Of a stretch of DNA of 64,000 bases, positions 32,446 to 45,141 are shown one piece after another; the stretch's first letter is position 1; the number at the start of each line of letters is the position of its first letter. A program made the translations under genes and the position numbers. The notes beneath the pieces are model-generated. The model saw only the letters and a list, made by a program, of their open reading frames with translations. It was not told the origin of the DNA and searched no databases. The DNA is from Zhengitettix transpicula (lineage: Eukaryota; Arthropoda; Insecta; Orthoptera; Tetrigidae): positions 84,026,629 to 84,090,628 of the forward strand of contig CM073592.1 in assembly GCA_037074705.1 (NCBI GenBank). The letters run 5' to 3'.

Positions 32446-32987
32446 AATAAAGGTGTATAAAATATTCTGTTGGAAGGACCTGAAATATTTTGATTGATTT
32501 AATTCATTTAATTAAAACTTTAAAGGTATTGATAAATTAATACTTTTGTTTTGATCTTCTATATAATTTTGGAGTTAACTTTCACCTTGTGTATACCAAT
32601 CTGATTCTGTAATTTGTATTCTTACCTGAAAAAAAGCACATGTATATCCTGAAGAATATGTATTAGGAAGATATTTGTAATTGAATTTTCTTCCTTTTTC
32701 ATATGTAATAAACCTATAGCTACTCCAAAATTTTTATCGGTTAACATGGTACATTCTTTTGATATTTTATGTAAAAGCTATTAGTGTTCAGGTAAGTGTG
32801 TGCATGTGTTCTAACATGTTAAACATTTCAGGTTACATTAAGTAATTTTTACACTGAGTGATTTCAATTTGATTAAATTTAGAATGTAACCATTTTTATT
32901 AATGTTTGTGAATTAAGAAAAGATTAAGAGTTGCCTTTTGAATTATGTTATGTAATTTATCTGAAAATTGTTCAAAAGTACAATAAA
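32446..32987 (+). terminator. Alternative poly(A) signals of DNAJA2
   Basis: AATAAA occurs at 32446-32451, 32707-32712 and 32982-32987, giving possible 3' UTRs of about 0.8, 1.1 and 1.4 kb. The last is followed by T-rich sequence. Which are used cannot be told from the sequence. Confidence 0.5.
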
Positions 32988-32989
32988 AT

Positions 32990-35900
32990 TATTTGACTTT
33001 TGTTATTCAGCCTTCATTTACATTTGCTTCAAGTCTGTACACATGAATTTAAAACTTTTAAAAATTTCCATTTGTTTAATTAAATATTTTATCAATTAAC
33101 CAATCACTTTATTTTAAGATTTCTTGCTTTGAATGTTTTGTACACACAATTTGAAAAGATATCAATCTTGGTTGAAAGGTAAATTTGAGATATTAAGTGA
33201 AAAACTAAATGTCTGAGATAAGTCATAGAACATTCAGATGTAGTGAAAAGTTTAGCATTTATGAACCAGTGGCTTAATATCCTCAGGGTGGGATACAACA
33301 CTGGAAATGTTGATGCAATAAGTGAGAAATGAATGGTTGCATGGCTGTAATGTAATTCTGAACAAAATTGGAACATTATCATCCAGCATATGATAAATCA
33401 AAATAATTTAAAGACAATTGTTTTTAGCAGAATCTTGGGGTAACAAAGTTCTGTATTACCAAGTGTAGGAACATTTATTTTTTGTGAAGTTTTTTCAGGT
33501 GTGAAAGTGTTGCTTACTTTTAACTGTGTGTAGAGATTTTTGAGAGGGTTAGATATTCTTGTGAAAAGTGATCAGTTTTTCAGGCTTATGTTCAGTTTAT
33601 AGGCATGTTTGTGAGTTATTTTTGTTGGGTGAATTGTATTCTCTGCATTAAAAATCGAAATTGTAGATAGCCAATAACCTTTACACAACTTTAAACACTA
33701 TCCTTCAATTCAATCAGAATTCTATACATCTGAAATTTGTCGCACAACTTCAGTCTGTACAGACAATACTTAACACTGAATCTTTTGATTAAAAATCATA
33801 CCTTTAAATGCCAAATCTTGATATATGGGAATGTCATTTGATCTAGACCAAAAAGTTAACATTCCTTTATAATTTTAAAATATGTTTGACAGTCTTCATG
33901 TATGTATATTTTCAACTTGTATATTCTAAACTGATACAGGTATGTGTATTTTGTAACTGTCAACATTGTTAAAAATTGAGTATGCTGACCATGCAGCATT
34001 AAATTTACAACAGTTTTTTTGATTGTGATAACCTTGTCCACAATAATTCTAGGAACTAATGAATATATCAGTTGATATAATCAATTATAATGTGCCTAGA
34101 ACACCTAAGAAAACAGATCAATGGAATAATTGAACCCTGGTGGAATGCATTTGAAATAAAGTTAATGGTTCATTAGAACTTGTGACTCATTGAAAGAATG
34201 TGTTTATTATTGTATAAATCAGAAACTGGTTATTCAATTCATTGAAGAGTGGAAGTTGCACAAATTATTGTGTAGTGCGAGTTCTTAAAGAAAACAAAAA
34301 GTGATCATGTGAATAATGAATTGATTATGGAAGGAAGAACTGAAATAAGTAAATGGATATTAAGAGAAAAATTATGTGGAATTGTGTAAAAATCATCTCT
34401 TGAATTGAGAAGAATAATTGACTACAAGTTAACAATTTTTGATGAACTGCAACAATTTCAAAAAGTTTATAATAAGAATTTTCTTTTTGTCAGACAGTCA
34501 CAGATGTAATAGAACTACTGAAAACATTCATATGAACAAATGTGATAGAAATAGAGTTGTATGAATTTAAATGGTCAAATTCTAGGCTGCGACAAATAAA
34601 TTGTTCAGTTTTGACCAAAATACACAATGTGCCTGTAATATGGAACTATATATCAATATGAGAAAGGTAAAAATGAAAAGTGTGTACCAGGACAATTTTG
34701 ATTACTGTAATGATTAAGTTAATGAGAAAGTAAAGAAAAGAATTAAAAATATTGTACATCAATATTTATGAAATGATTTGGAAACTTCAGTGTCTAATCT
34801 CCAGGGAAAACCACTAGTTTTATACAAGTAAAAAAAAACAGTTTGATATCCAATCAGATGATCCATATGTTCTAAGTTATTCACATCAACACTTTAATAA
34901 TTATTTGCATATTTCTTCTACAGTCCATATGTCTTCCAACTGGGCAGTAGTGATTCAATGTTGAGGAATGGCAAGAACCAACTCTCATACAAGGCAAGGC
35001 TTTGATAAAATAAAAAAAATATATACTTACAGGCACTCATTGTAGATGATTTGGGAGTACACTATAGAGTTAATGAATGTGTGGAGTCTAATATAATGTT
35101 ACTAAAGAAAATTAAGAGAGGGATAAAAATGTTTGTCAAATTTATTGGTCTTATCAAGAGTACACCATTGTGCTTAGATATAGGACATGTCAAGATAAAC
35201 ATATACAGACATTTAAACAAAATTGACATTACACGTTAACACTTACAAAGTAATTTAAGAAAATATGCAACGAACCAACATTGAAGATTATGAAATGATA
35301 TGCTTTATAGACATAAATTCTTATACATAATAGAAGTTCCTCACTAGGAATTTTTTGAGTAGTTTTTAAATTTGGCGGGAGTTTATTGTATAGAATAGAG
35401 CCCAAGTTTAACACACCTCTAATGTTAGCTGAGGTTCTACTGAAATTTCTGTGGTCAAATGGTTGATATAAGGTAGTCAAGAATTCAAAAGATTAACAAA
35501 ATGAGTATATGGGATGATAAAGTACTGAGGTGACAAACAAATAAGGTATGTATGTAAACATTGTATTGCATTACAAAACAATTTAAGTACATTGACACTT
35601 AAATTGTTAAAAATACACCTCAAATAAGAAATGAATTTAGGTGAAATACACGGGCACTTAAATTAATTATTGGTTTACTATTACATGTATTCCTCTTTGA
35701 TATTTCAATAAGAGTAAGGAAATGTAATCTTTTAATATCATATTCAATAAATTTAATAAAATTATACAAATGTACACAGTAGTTTGTTGCAAACTTCATT
35801 TTAAATGTTTTCAATCTTTATAACTGATGTACTCCACAGACCTTCATTGCTATGTAACTTAATTAAAACATAATACACATTGCCTCATATGAACCATGAT

Positions 35901-38900
35901 TTTTTTACTGAAAATGTCTTATTCTTTCCAATAAATTTAGAAAATGTTAAATTATTTGATTGATATACTTCTAACAATTTAATTTCAAACTTTTATTCTA
36001 CATATAGTGAATTAAATAATATTCCATTTTGTTATTTTTCAATTCACTCTTTCTGGTGTAACAAACAATTACAAAACAATAATTAGGGTTCCAAGCACAG
36101 TTAGATAACACAATATGTGGTAGTGCAGCCCCCTAGAATATAACAAGAATAAAATGAATGTAAGTTAGTCATGTGATAGTTGTTGCTGTTGCATGCTCAA
36201 GAGTATTGTAGAGGGAGCAGTCCCTGAAGCAGCTGGCCTAATTACTAAAAAATACCCTCTATTTTGTTACTAATGAGTTACGCTGTTGGCAATTACAAAG
36301 GAAAGTTATAAAATAAATTTACATATGTTTCACAATATATTTTTTCACCAATTACGTGGTCCATCTACTTTATCTCTATACTGTTTTGTTCCCAATGTGT
36401 TCTGTCGTTACTTCTGCCATGCTGGTAACGACTCAAATTTGCACTGCCCTCTATGGGTCACCTCTCTTTTTATAATCAGTCCATTACTAAAACTGACCTT
36501 TTCATACTTCTTTGTGTGAGTTTTATTTTGTGCATAATTGTTTAACTGATATTCCAATTCTTTCCCATTTACATAAATATGTAAGATGAAAATAATCTGA
36601 CTTGCATGTGCATAAAATACTATGAAATAATTGACAAATATTTAGACATGATGCAAAAATAATTAAATCCTATTGTTCAATGTTTAAATTATATTATGTA
36701 CACAGCAAAATTTTAATATTACTAATTTGAATGTACTGCATCGAGTATGATTAATATGAGTTGGTTACAGTAAAGTTTGAGATGCCTTCAATATTCTATG
36801 TATTGTCAGGGTGTTTTTCTTTTTAAAGTAAAAGATGTATTTATTTAATTCATAATTTAACAAACTGTACACAAAGTTCTTAATCCAGTTTATGAGCAAT
36901 TTCAGACAATTTATATATTAAATTAAATAAATAAAAAACATTTCTGTACATGTTTGTATCTTCTTCAGGTCTTTTCTATTTATGACTAAATGTAAAATAA
37001 ACTATTTGACACTATATTTTAAAATTTCAATAAATTTTGGAAGTTCTTTCAAGGTATTTCTTAACACACAAATGTGGTTGTTTAAGAAATACGCAAAGTA
37101 TTAAGGTGAATATAATATCCATACAAAGATAAGATAAAATAATTTTTTATAAAGAATTGCAGTATGTGTTAGAAAAAGGATAAATTATGAAAAGAACATT
37201 CTACCCTAGAGACTAGTAACAACGTTCACTGGTAAATGAAATGGAACTTTTTGACTTGAATACCCATGTAAAGAAGAGAAGTGCAAAACGTAATAATAAG
37301 AAATAAGTGTTGCAAGGGTATAAAATAGCTTCATTATTTGAAAATGAATAATTGATCAAACAAGAAACTATTCTTTTTAAACATATCTTTGTTAAAACAT
37401 TTTGTTATACAAAATATATTTATGTCTAATAATCCCTTGATTAAATAAGCATGCTCTTAAACTTTATTATAAAGATTTATCAGGAACTTGAACAATTATA
37501 GTAATATAATGATAAAGAAACACTAAAGAAAATTTAAGAATGTGCAACAAAATAAATACAGTAGATGATGTTATATCTAAAAGGAAAAATTTGAAATTTA
37601 ATTATTAAAAACAAAAAGTATTCACCTTAATATATATGTATGTATAGAGGAATAATGGACAGTATACCTTAAGTAAAAAAATAAAAAGATGAGGTACTAG
37701 ATAACATTTTAGAATACTTTTGAGTAATGTGATTGAGATAAAAGTAACTTACATTCCTGTAATTACAAAATAAGGATTTCTACAGCATTTTTCTGACAAG
37801 TGTTTTAATTTTATTCATGCATATTTTACCTCTTAACTGATATAACTTCAACTATTAAAATTATTGTTTTCATAAACTGATGAATTTTTACATTAAAAAA
37901 AGAATATATCAACATGTTTTGCTATTTGTACATGTGCTTTGAATTTAGTTAATCTTATTCTAAAAATGTATACTGGGTTTTTAGTAGTTTGGTATTACTT
38001 TGTATGCAAAGTATTTTTTTCATATTCAAGTTGGTTAAAAATTTATTATTAACATGAATGTTCTTGAGAATGATATATTCTCAAAAAATTCAATTCAATT
38101 CCTCTGGTAGGCTATATGAAGAACCTCCAGTTATTCCCTTCATGCTGTTGGAAGTTGGTAAAGGAGTTTCCATATAAATATTAAAATTTTAGAAGTAGTA
38201 TCAAAATATTTACACACAAATTAAAATGGAAATAGTTTAGCTTGTGTTAAACTACTATCAATTTGTTTTGTTTATGTTGTTGGTTACTCCATGTGGTAAA
38301 TCTTCTGAAATAACTATGTTGAGGTGAGATTGTCCTTAAATATTACATTGAATCTGAGGAATGAAAAAAAAATTAATAACCTTTTAATGAAGCAATGCTT
38401 ATGTTTAAGAAAACGCGTTGAAGTGTTTTATTATAACAATAAAACTGCATGTAGTGTTACAATGATGGCTTTGGCATCAAATAGCTGTCAAATTTATTTT
38501 TAATTACTATCCATAGCTGACAGTTTTGAATTTTGATCTTTGAACATTATTAGATATTATTAAAAATTGTTGTTATATGCATTTGGAGTAATTGCGGGAG
38601 CAGGAGATAGTTTCACGAAGAATAGACTTTTTCGAATGAATTTACTTCGATGAACATACTATATTCAATTTATTAATTAAATGTTTTTGACACGTATTTA
38701 GTTAGCCAATGATTTAAAACTAAACTGAAAGTTAACGACAAGAATAAATGAAACCGCTTGCTACTGAATGTTTGTTCTTAGATGCAGCGTACGTATATTT
38801 GGCATTCAATTAAGTTCTTCGTTTACCCCTGCCTCATAAGTTGTAAAGTGAGAGCAAATGCTAACATTGTGTTACGATAATACAACTTTATTTGAATAAG
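32990..38900. other. AT-rich gene-poor spacer
   Basis: No conserved gene is recognised. The stretch is very AT-rich, with many short A and T runs. Only the LINE-like tail at 35229-35500 stands out. 34000-35000 may hold more of that decayed element, but I cannot read it reliably. Confidence 0.55.
35229..35500 (-). mobile_element. Decayed LINE reverse-transcriptase C-terminal tail
   Basis: The minus-strand frame (35480 to 35229) reads LYQPFDHRNFSRTSANIRG and then GSILYNKLPPNLKTTQKI. The pattern G-x-x-(L/I)-Y-N-x-L-P, followed by a charged segment with K residues, is typical of the end of non-LTR retrotransposon ORF2 (CR1/L2/Jockey-like). The frame is open only here and the upstream RT domain was not found, so it is a 5'-truncated or eroded copy. 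Confidence 0.5.
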
Positions 38901-38929
38901 TTCTTTGCTGTAATTGTTCCGGAAATATT

Positions 38930-39243
38930 CAATCTTTTGTGGACCGCGGACGACGTGCATAGGTTATGTGGTTGGTGTTGGTGACGCGGTAATCACGAGA
39001 TAAGACAAACGACACAGGCCTGCTCGAGGAGTATGCCGCGAGCCATCTTAGATTCAACTGTGAAAACTCTTTAACCTAATGGTACGACGAATATCTGTAA
39101 TAAGTTCATAGTTATCCAGTAGCCGCAATGGGTAGTAGTAGACTCTTAAGCGAAAAGTCACAGTAATTTGATATGCCAAAATATCTCGCAACCGTTTCCT
39201 TAGCAGACTTTTCGAACTGTTTCTTTTAGTGTCTTTGTTTACA
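38930..39243. promoter_or_regulatory. CpG-richer island, possible promoter
   Basis: The section at about 38938-39060 has many CG dinucleotides (GGACCGCGGACGACG, GTGACGCGG, GCCGCGAGCC) in otherwise AT-rich DNA and adjoins the exon-like block at 39244. On the minus strand, AAGATGGCTCGCGGC (39033-39047) is an ATG in good context but opens only 16 codons. This could be a promoter or first-exon zone; nothing here is certain. Confidence 0.3.
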
Positions 39244-39527
39244 GGAGGAAACCCTTCTGACGAAGAGTTGTTTAAACGACTAGAAAAGAAAGCCCAAGCT
39301 GCGTTTATTTCGTTCGCCGCGAGTAAACCTCCAGCGGCATCGATCGCCGAGGTGAAGTTGTTGCAAGCGACGGATATTCCTGTGCCCCACGTAGCCGGAA
39401 GTCCCATTACGTCACTAGTGGTGCTGGCTGTCATCTGGCAACTGAGAGCCAGCAGCACTGGCGGCCTGCAGAGCCAGACTTGCGGCCATCAAATCTGGAG
39501 CAGCGGTGGGCGTGTTGCTGACGTGAG
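39244..39527 (+). CDS. Candidate exon of an unrecognised protein
   Basis: A pyrimidine-rich acceptor (TTTGTTTACAG) precedes 39244 and a strong donor (GAG|GTGAGT) follows 39527. The frame between is open for 94 codons and uses more GC than its surroundings. The peptide starts GGNPSDEELFKRLEKKAQAA, then has an Ala/Pro stretch, IPVPHVAGSP and a hydrophobic SLVVLAVIW segment. I do not recognise it. No partner exon was found to either side, and no in-frame ATG starts it (the frame's GTG at 39229 lies in the presumed intron). The reverse strand is also partly open, so chance remains possible. Confidence 0.3.
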
Positions 39528-40742
39528 GTGAGTCCTCCTTTTAAAACCACCAATTAACGACGGAGAAAGATAAATTTAATTCCTCTTAATAATTGAGCCG
39601 TTTTACCGAGGAGGGCGTGATTCAAAGGAAGTCAATTATTACTGCATTCATGAAATTGGTACCATACAATTTGACATTATTTCATCATACAATTACGACA
39701 CACTTTTTAATAACATAGAAAAATGTTCTGCAAAGTGGCGCGTGTCGGAGTCCGAGGAGGATTCAATTGGAAAACTAAGAAAAGGTTTGGTGTATTTGTT
39801 AAACATCTGGAGTCATTCAGAGATGAACGGAAATGTACTTCACTCCTTCGCATTTATAGCTAGTACCTTCTGTCTTAATAGTTACAGGATTATTTCGTAG
39901 AGACTGATTAGGGCCTGTTGATGCCGCTAATTATTTTCGCCATATATGTTTACGCCAACTATATTTTCTGTCTGAAAAAAAATAAAACGAGGCATGAAAT
40001 TAATAAACTGTACAATGAGCGGAATGAGATTAGCTTCATCGACTTTCATCAAGTTCTATGAAAATGAAACGCTGCTTATAGATTATCAGTGACTCGATGT
40101 CATTGTTGGCATCGAATTCGAGATGTCTTCGTCTGCAGATTCTTTGCTAATATTGTCGACAATTAGATGTCAGTCGTGACTGGATGATGGAGGAAGGGTG
40201 AGTAGAAGGCCCACGTGCGCCCTGGGACTACCGAAGGCCCGCTGACCCTGTCATTGATTTTTGCTACGGCCTTGTGGCTTCACCACGCGCAATCTCCGTG
40301 CAGCTTTCAAACCCAATCAACTCAAAGCTCTTGGACATTGTTCACATTTCCGCTTGGTACCCTCCACAAAGACTTTGCGGACGACCATAAGATTTCGCCA
40401 TAATAGTGCACATAAATAACACTACCTTAAACAAATCCTTTTTGCTTAGGAGTCAAAGTAATTCGGAGAATGAAATTTAGTGAATTTGCCGTTTGAATTA
40501 TTGGATGCATAAGTAACTTTAGTTAAACTATATATTTTAACTCTGATATCTTGTCACTACTTGTTGCTATTTACTATATTGTAACGTAATTAAAACCCGT
40601 AAAATTTTATATTTACTAGAGTTGAAATAATAACTAGGTTACGAAGACTTCATGTTCAACAAGCTGAGAATGTTTCTGGAAACATTGGAGGAATAGATTT
40701 CGTAACGTATTCTTTCGCGATTCGGGCAGCTTCGGAGGTTCA

Positions 40743-40948
40743 AGATGGCTGCGAGAAGGTTAATACATTTGCCACCGTCGCGTCGCGTCCCAGAGGCTAG
40801 GCGCCCGCCGCGTAATATCAGTTACTCAAACTTAAACTCTCGGATGTCAGGAATAGTTTCGTCTAGACTATTATTTCCCACTCTTTACGTACAATTTGAT
40901 TTTGTCCACATCCTCGGCCCCGTGTGCAAAAATAACGGCATGACTTGA
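40743..40948 (+). other. Short GC-rich ORF with ATG in YY1-like context
   Basis: CAAGATGGCTGCGAG at 40742-40756 resembles the YY1/TISU-type initiator that often marks short-5'-UTR genes. The ORF reads MAARRLIHLPPSRRVPEARR and is arginine- and proline-rich for about 25 codons before becoming ordinary. It could be a first exon or 5' region; no downstream exon was recognised. Confidence 0.2.
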
Positions 40949-41646
40949 CAGATTTTTAGCGCAGCTAGGCTTACATATTTATTTATGAAACCAATTATCC
41001 TAGCAATGTATGATTGAAATCAGCAAACATTAGGAAATCTTATTTTAAAATATTTCATGTCCCTTTACTGCATCTTAATTTCCTCTTGTAATGTTCAAAA
41101 ATTCACGAAAACTATGTCTCGCTAAATATTTGCCGTTAAATTGTAGAAATAAAATTTATTATATATTAAGGAAACGTAAATTTTTAATATTTAGTCTGAT
41201 TTGTTTACATCTTTTTCTCTTATTTACTAGGTAGCGATTGATTTAAGCCAACTGAAGATCTGAAGTCAAGAAAATATTTAAAATGACTGTTTCTGCTATG
41301 AAAGCGGTTTGCACACTTTGAAAAGTATGTACAAATTCAATTCACTGCACATTAATATTGCAAGTGTAGTAATATTAATAGTTTTAAATTGCGTTTCCTG
41401 TACTGTTGTTTAACTTAATTTGGTTTACGGGTTCTCAGGTTGAATAATATTCTCAACTGCAAACTCGGACGAAATTTCAAAATGTACCGAATTATTGTGA
41501 CAACTAAAATTAAAATTATATTTACTTAGTATAGTCGATTTAGCTTTCTAATGTTGAGATCTTGGTTGTGTTTGAGTGCGGACAATGGCTGACCGAGGCG
41601 ACTTCCAGTCAGCCAATGGATGGGGGACGACAGCTGTTAACTCGGT

Positions 41647-41680
41647 TATAAAGGCCGGTCCGTCTTAGGAACTAGTTCCT
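41647..41680 (+). promoter_or_regulatory. TATA-box-like promoter candidate with 14-bp palindrome
   Basis: TATAAA at 41647-41652, followed by GGCCGGTCC and the perfect palindrome AGGAACTAGTTCCT at 41667-41680, sits in a GC-richer stretch (41570-41840). The spacing suits a core promoter on the plus strand. No recognisable gene follows; the next ATG (41713) opens only 16 codons. Confidence 0.3.
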
Positions 41681-43424
41681 CGCCATCGGATGCAGTTGAA
41701 AGATATAGGGGCATGAAAGAAAGCTTTAACGCAAATTTTGGAGGGGTCTTGGTTGAGGACTGAACTGCGAAGCTGCAGATATCACGGTGACTTTAATTGC
41801 CCCTGAAGTACCACGAGCGTCGTCGACCCGTTGTTTATTGAATCTCTCGCATCGACCATTATGCGAATTCATGTCCTATAGCTTTACTGAATATTGTCGT
41901 TTCTGCTGGCGGCATCTTCATTCCAACACTCCTTTTTAGATTAAAATTTTTTTATGACTTGGGAATATCAACGCGTAGAGGTAATGAAGCAATCTTGTCC
42001 TAGGTTTGACGTAGCAATAATAAAGCAAAGGATACTCAATTTGTTTCTTTTTCATCAAACTGTAAAGCGTTACGAAAACAAATTTTTATCGTATGAAAAA
42101 ATGTAGATTTAAATTTTCGATGCGAAAACAGTTTATGTTCGGCAGGTCTACTCGTTTTTTTCACTTACTTGATGACCAAAACGTGATAAAAGTTTCCATA
42201 AAGCCAAGGTAGCTGGAGAAAGCTGATAAACTTTATAATGCCTACTGTTAATGTAGTGTAGCCACAAAAATCACGAAATTAAACGTCACTAAATGTTCGT
42301 AGGCAGTTATTAGTCAATAAATATATTTTCTTATAAACATAATTTTTCGGTTGATTCGGAAGTTGGCTATTATATTAGTGTGGGCTAAATTATGTAATTT
42401 TTGTTGGAATTTTCACAAGCCGCCAATATTGAAACGCAATCATTTATATCTAATACAAACGAAATCTCGCTGTTTTATTGTGTAATAATGTAAAGGTTAA
42501 AGCTTTTTAAGTATCCCTTTATAATGAAAAGTGAATTTTCTACAGAAAAACGTACACAAACGCCTTCATTGTACTTCAGTATTAGTTTACATAAAAACAT
42601 TTTATACATAATGGATGCATAGAATTGAAAATATTCAATCTGATGAGGGAAATTTCTGAACAAGTTGAGGTCGTTTTGACAACTGATTGAACGGTTTCAT
42701 ATTTAACTAAAGGCTTGTTCATGTTCATCAAATTTAATTTAATTAACCAATTGTAGTTAATAACGAAAGTTAAATATGATTTCAATCATTTTTTCTTCTC
42801 ACATTTCAACGGGAACTATTGAACAGAGTTTGTTAAGTTATTTACCATTCTTTTGGAAAAATTACTGCAGTTCGTTGAAATTATTAAACAGTTCATATAG
42901 AGTGGTAACTATTCAAATTCTATCACACGGGCATTATTATGTATAAAGAAATGAAAAACTGACAGATATGCAATATTTGGAATTTTAAATGAAATAGGCC
43001 TTGTCATAATCTTAATATAGACGAACATGTTTATAGAGCAGTTAATATGTACAGAAGTACACGAAGAAAGGCTTACACGGACAGCGAAACAACTGGATGA
43101 ATGTCCTAAAATAACAGCTTTGCGCGGAACAAAGAGGAATAGATTGAGAAGAATGGTGTTTTTCGTGATTTACCAATCATTTGAATGGCAAAACCTGCAT
43201 CGGATATGCTTGGGCTTGAGGTAAAAAACCTAATTGTCACACTGGGGAATTAAACGGAGGATTGTATATTATTCTTAGAAGTGACAGGAGTACTGATAGA
43301 TTCAGAGATTAATGTACCCATAGTCAACTAAAATTTACATCGTGGTTTATGGCGATGTTGTTAATCTGGCAATCATTTCTTGAAACAAAATTTAAAAAAT
43401 TAAAAATTTACGTCTGATTGAAAA

Positions 43425-43575
43425 TTAATAATAAGAAGCCAAAAACAGACCAAAGAAGTGATAATATAAATACCACACCACGTTTCTGGGATCCTTGTTC
43501 CAAAACTAGTACAGTTGTGTTCCTGTAGGCTCTTATTATCATCTGAAGATTTATTAAAAATTTTAAAAAAATGTA
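43425..43575 (-). repeat. Dispersed repeat Q, minus-strand copy
   Basis: On the minus strand: TTCAGATGATAATAAGAGCC, then GGAACAAGGATCCCAGAAACG and TGGTGTGGTATTTATATTATC. It is the longest and best-preserved copy of the family, also found near 6090, 7830 and 53080. An open frame of 140 codons (43822-43400) runs across it but starts outside the repeat and has no recognisable domain, so I do not call a gene. Confidence 0.6.
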
Positions 43576-44096
43576 TATTTATATATACTATATACTTACA
43601 ATAATGAAGCACGTTCTGCAGCCATTGTTGGCGCGCAACACTGATCTGTTTACTGTAAATCACTGTAATCACTGAGTGTTGAAAATTTCCGTCGTAATCC
43701 ATGCTTAGGCAGCGGCTCCCCCTTCTGTCCTCAGTCCTCCCCAAGAGCTCGTCCCCCATGCACGTGACTTTGTTTCTATTCCACGTTTCTCGTTGCAAGT
43801 CCCAAGTGTCGTCGTGATACAAGGACTCTGTACTGTAATTTGATTGGCTATATTTTCACATATGACACCTGACTGCGAAATTTTCGAGATGGAAACAATT
43901 CTCCAATGGTAGTGCTTGGCCCGAAGAGAGTTACTGTCGACTCATGGGAATATTTGTTAACCTCAAGCTGTAGTGAAATTGACGGAATAAGGGTGATTAT
44001 ACCCAGTGTAGTCGTTTGGTGCCAGATAGTTTAATTCTATAGTGTGGCATTGTGACCAGAGGCGCTGACTAATATACGTCAACCAATACTTTAGAA

Positions 44097-44407
44097 ATGT
44101 CTGACGAATTAGCTGATTACACCAATTTGATAGTCACTTTAGACTCAGGCGAAAGGAGTTTTTTTTCAATCACTCAAGATGGGGTGAAGCGAAACGTGTG
44201 AAAACTGAGTCCGATCACGAAATGCTTGATACGAATTTGCTGAAGCTTATAGTAAAATCTAATAGAAAATTCGTTAGCAATTTACAAACAGAAATGGCAG
44301 TCTTGGATTGGTTTTCTGGGCAAATGACCTTCCTTTTTGTAAGCCATAAAAGCGAAATGCTCGCAGTGAAGCAAATTTTATTGGACATCAGTGACGATGG
44401 AAAATAA
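44097..44407 (+). pseudogene. Frameshifted ORF of unknown identity (or exon with a sequence error)
   Basis: The ATG at 44097 opens MSDELADYTNLIVTLDSGER and stops after 34 codons. A different frame, overlapping from the T8 run at 44159-44166, continues FNHSRWGEAKRVKTESDHEM, DTNLLKLIVKSNRKFV and NLQTEMAVLDWFSG to the TAA at 44405-44407. The two halves look like one acidic/basic protein split by a length change in the T run. A possible donor (TTT|GTAAGC) at 44340 would end it as an exon. I do not recognise the protein. It could be a decayed gene, a first exon with an assembly error, or a transposon ORF. Confidence 0.35.
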
Positions 44408-44883
44408 AAATTAGGAAAAAATTGTCAAATTATTCGTATTGGTAGCTTAAGCTGGAGTAGGCGTTAAAATGTTCAGTTAGCCCTATACTGCCATCTGAAA
44501 TTCAGAGGTAAGCAAATGCAACACAAAGTAATCAATCGTTGTATTAGATATTCACGTATTCACATCCTGTACTTACATTTGAATCATTCATTGATAAGGT
44601 AGAAACCTTGCAATTATTTAGATCATTGATTTTGATCATATTGTTATATTCTCTTAGTTGACCACTCATTTTGCAAAAAGGCTATCATTTCCTCTTTCTT
44701 CTGGTACTGCCTGCGTTAATGAGATGCAGCAAATTTACTTTATAAAGTACAAACTTTTATTTACTAATCCGTTTTTAGTTACAATTATCGTTTAAATGCA
44801 TAAGATGGAATGAAAATTTCGCTTCTGTTTCCTCCATTATACAATTTCGATGTTCTTCCGGAATGACAACGATTTCTTATTAT

Positions 44884-45141
44884 TCACATCCCACAGTTAA
44901 CGTTTCCGGTCCATGTAGCTGAGATAGTTTGAAAAAAAAAATTGTTTGCTGTTCTATCTTGCTTTGCATAGTTAATTTTACTTCCCGATGAAGAGTAATG
45001 CCTCTCCTCTAGACTATTTTCTTTGGACTCTGCCATCGATTTTGATTCGTCTGGTGTCACCAAGTAAGTTGTAGACGGTTTACGTTTCTGATATCTGACG
45101 CGGGAGACAAGTGATTTTAACTTGGTTTGAAGAACTCCCAT
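44884..45141 (-). other. Unrecognised 85-codon ORF with ATG
   Basis: The minus-strand ATG at 45141 opens MGVLQTKLKSLVSRVRYQKR, then a charged, Ser- and Glu-rich stretch (DESKSMAESKENSLEE). The frame runs through an A10/T10 homopolymer (44932-44941), after which the peptide loses its character. Composition up to that run is plausibly coding. No family is recognised; a relation to the nearby frameshifted ORF at 44.1 kb on the other strand is not evident. Confidence 0.2.

Noticed and set aside
39054..39458. 134-codon minus-strand ORF opposite the 39-kb exon candidate
   Set aside because: It starts at GTG, has no splice support at its edges, and is probably the shadow of the plus-strand frame in GC-richer sequence.
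43400..43822. 140-codon minus-strand ORF
   Set aside because: Its second half is repeat Q and the first half has no recognisable domain; the open frame bridges unrelated sequence by chance.
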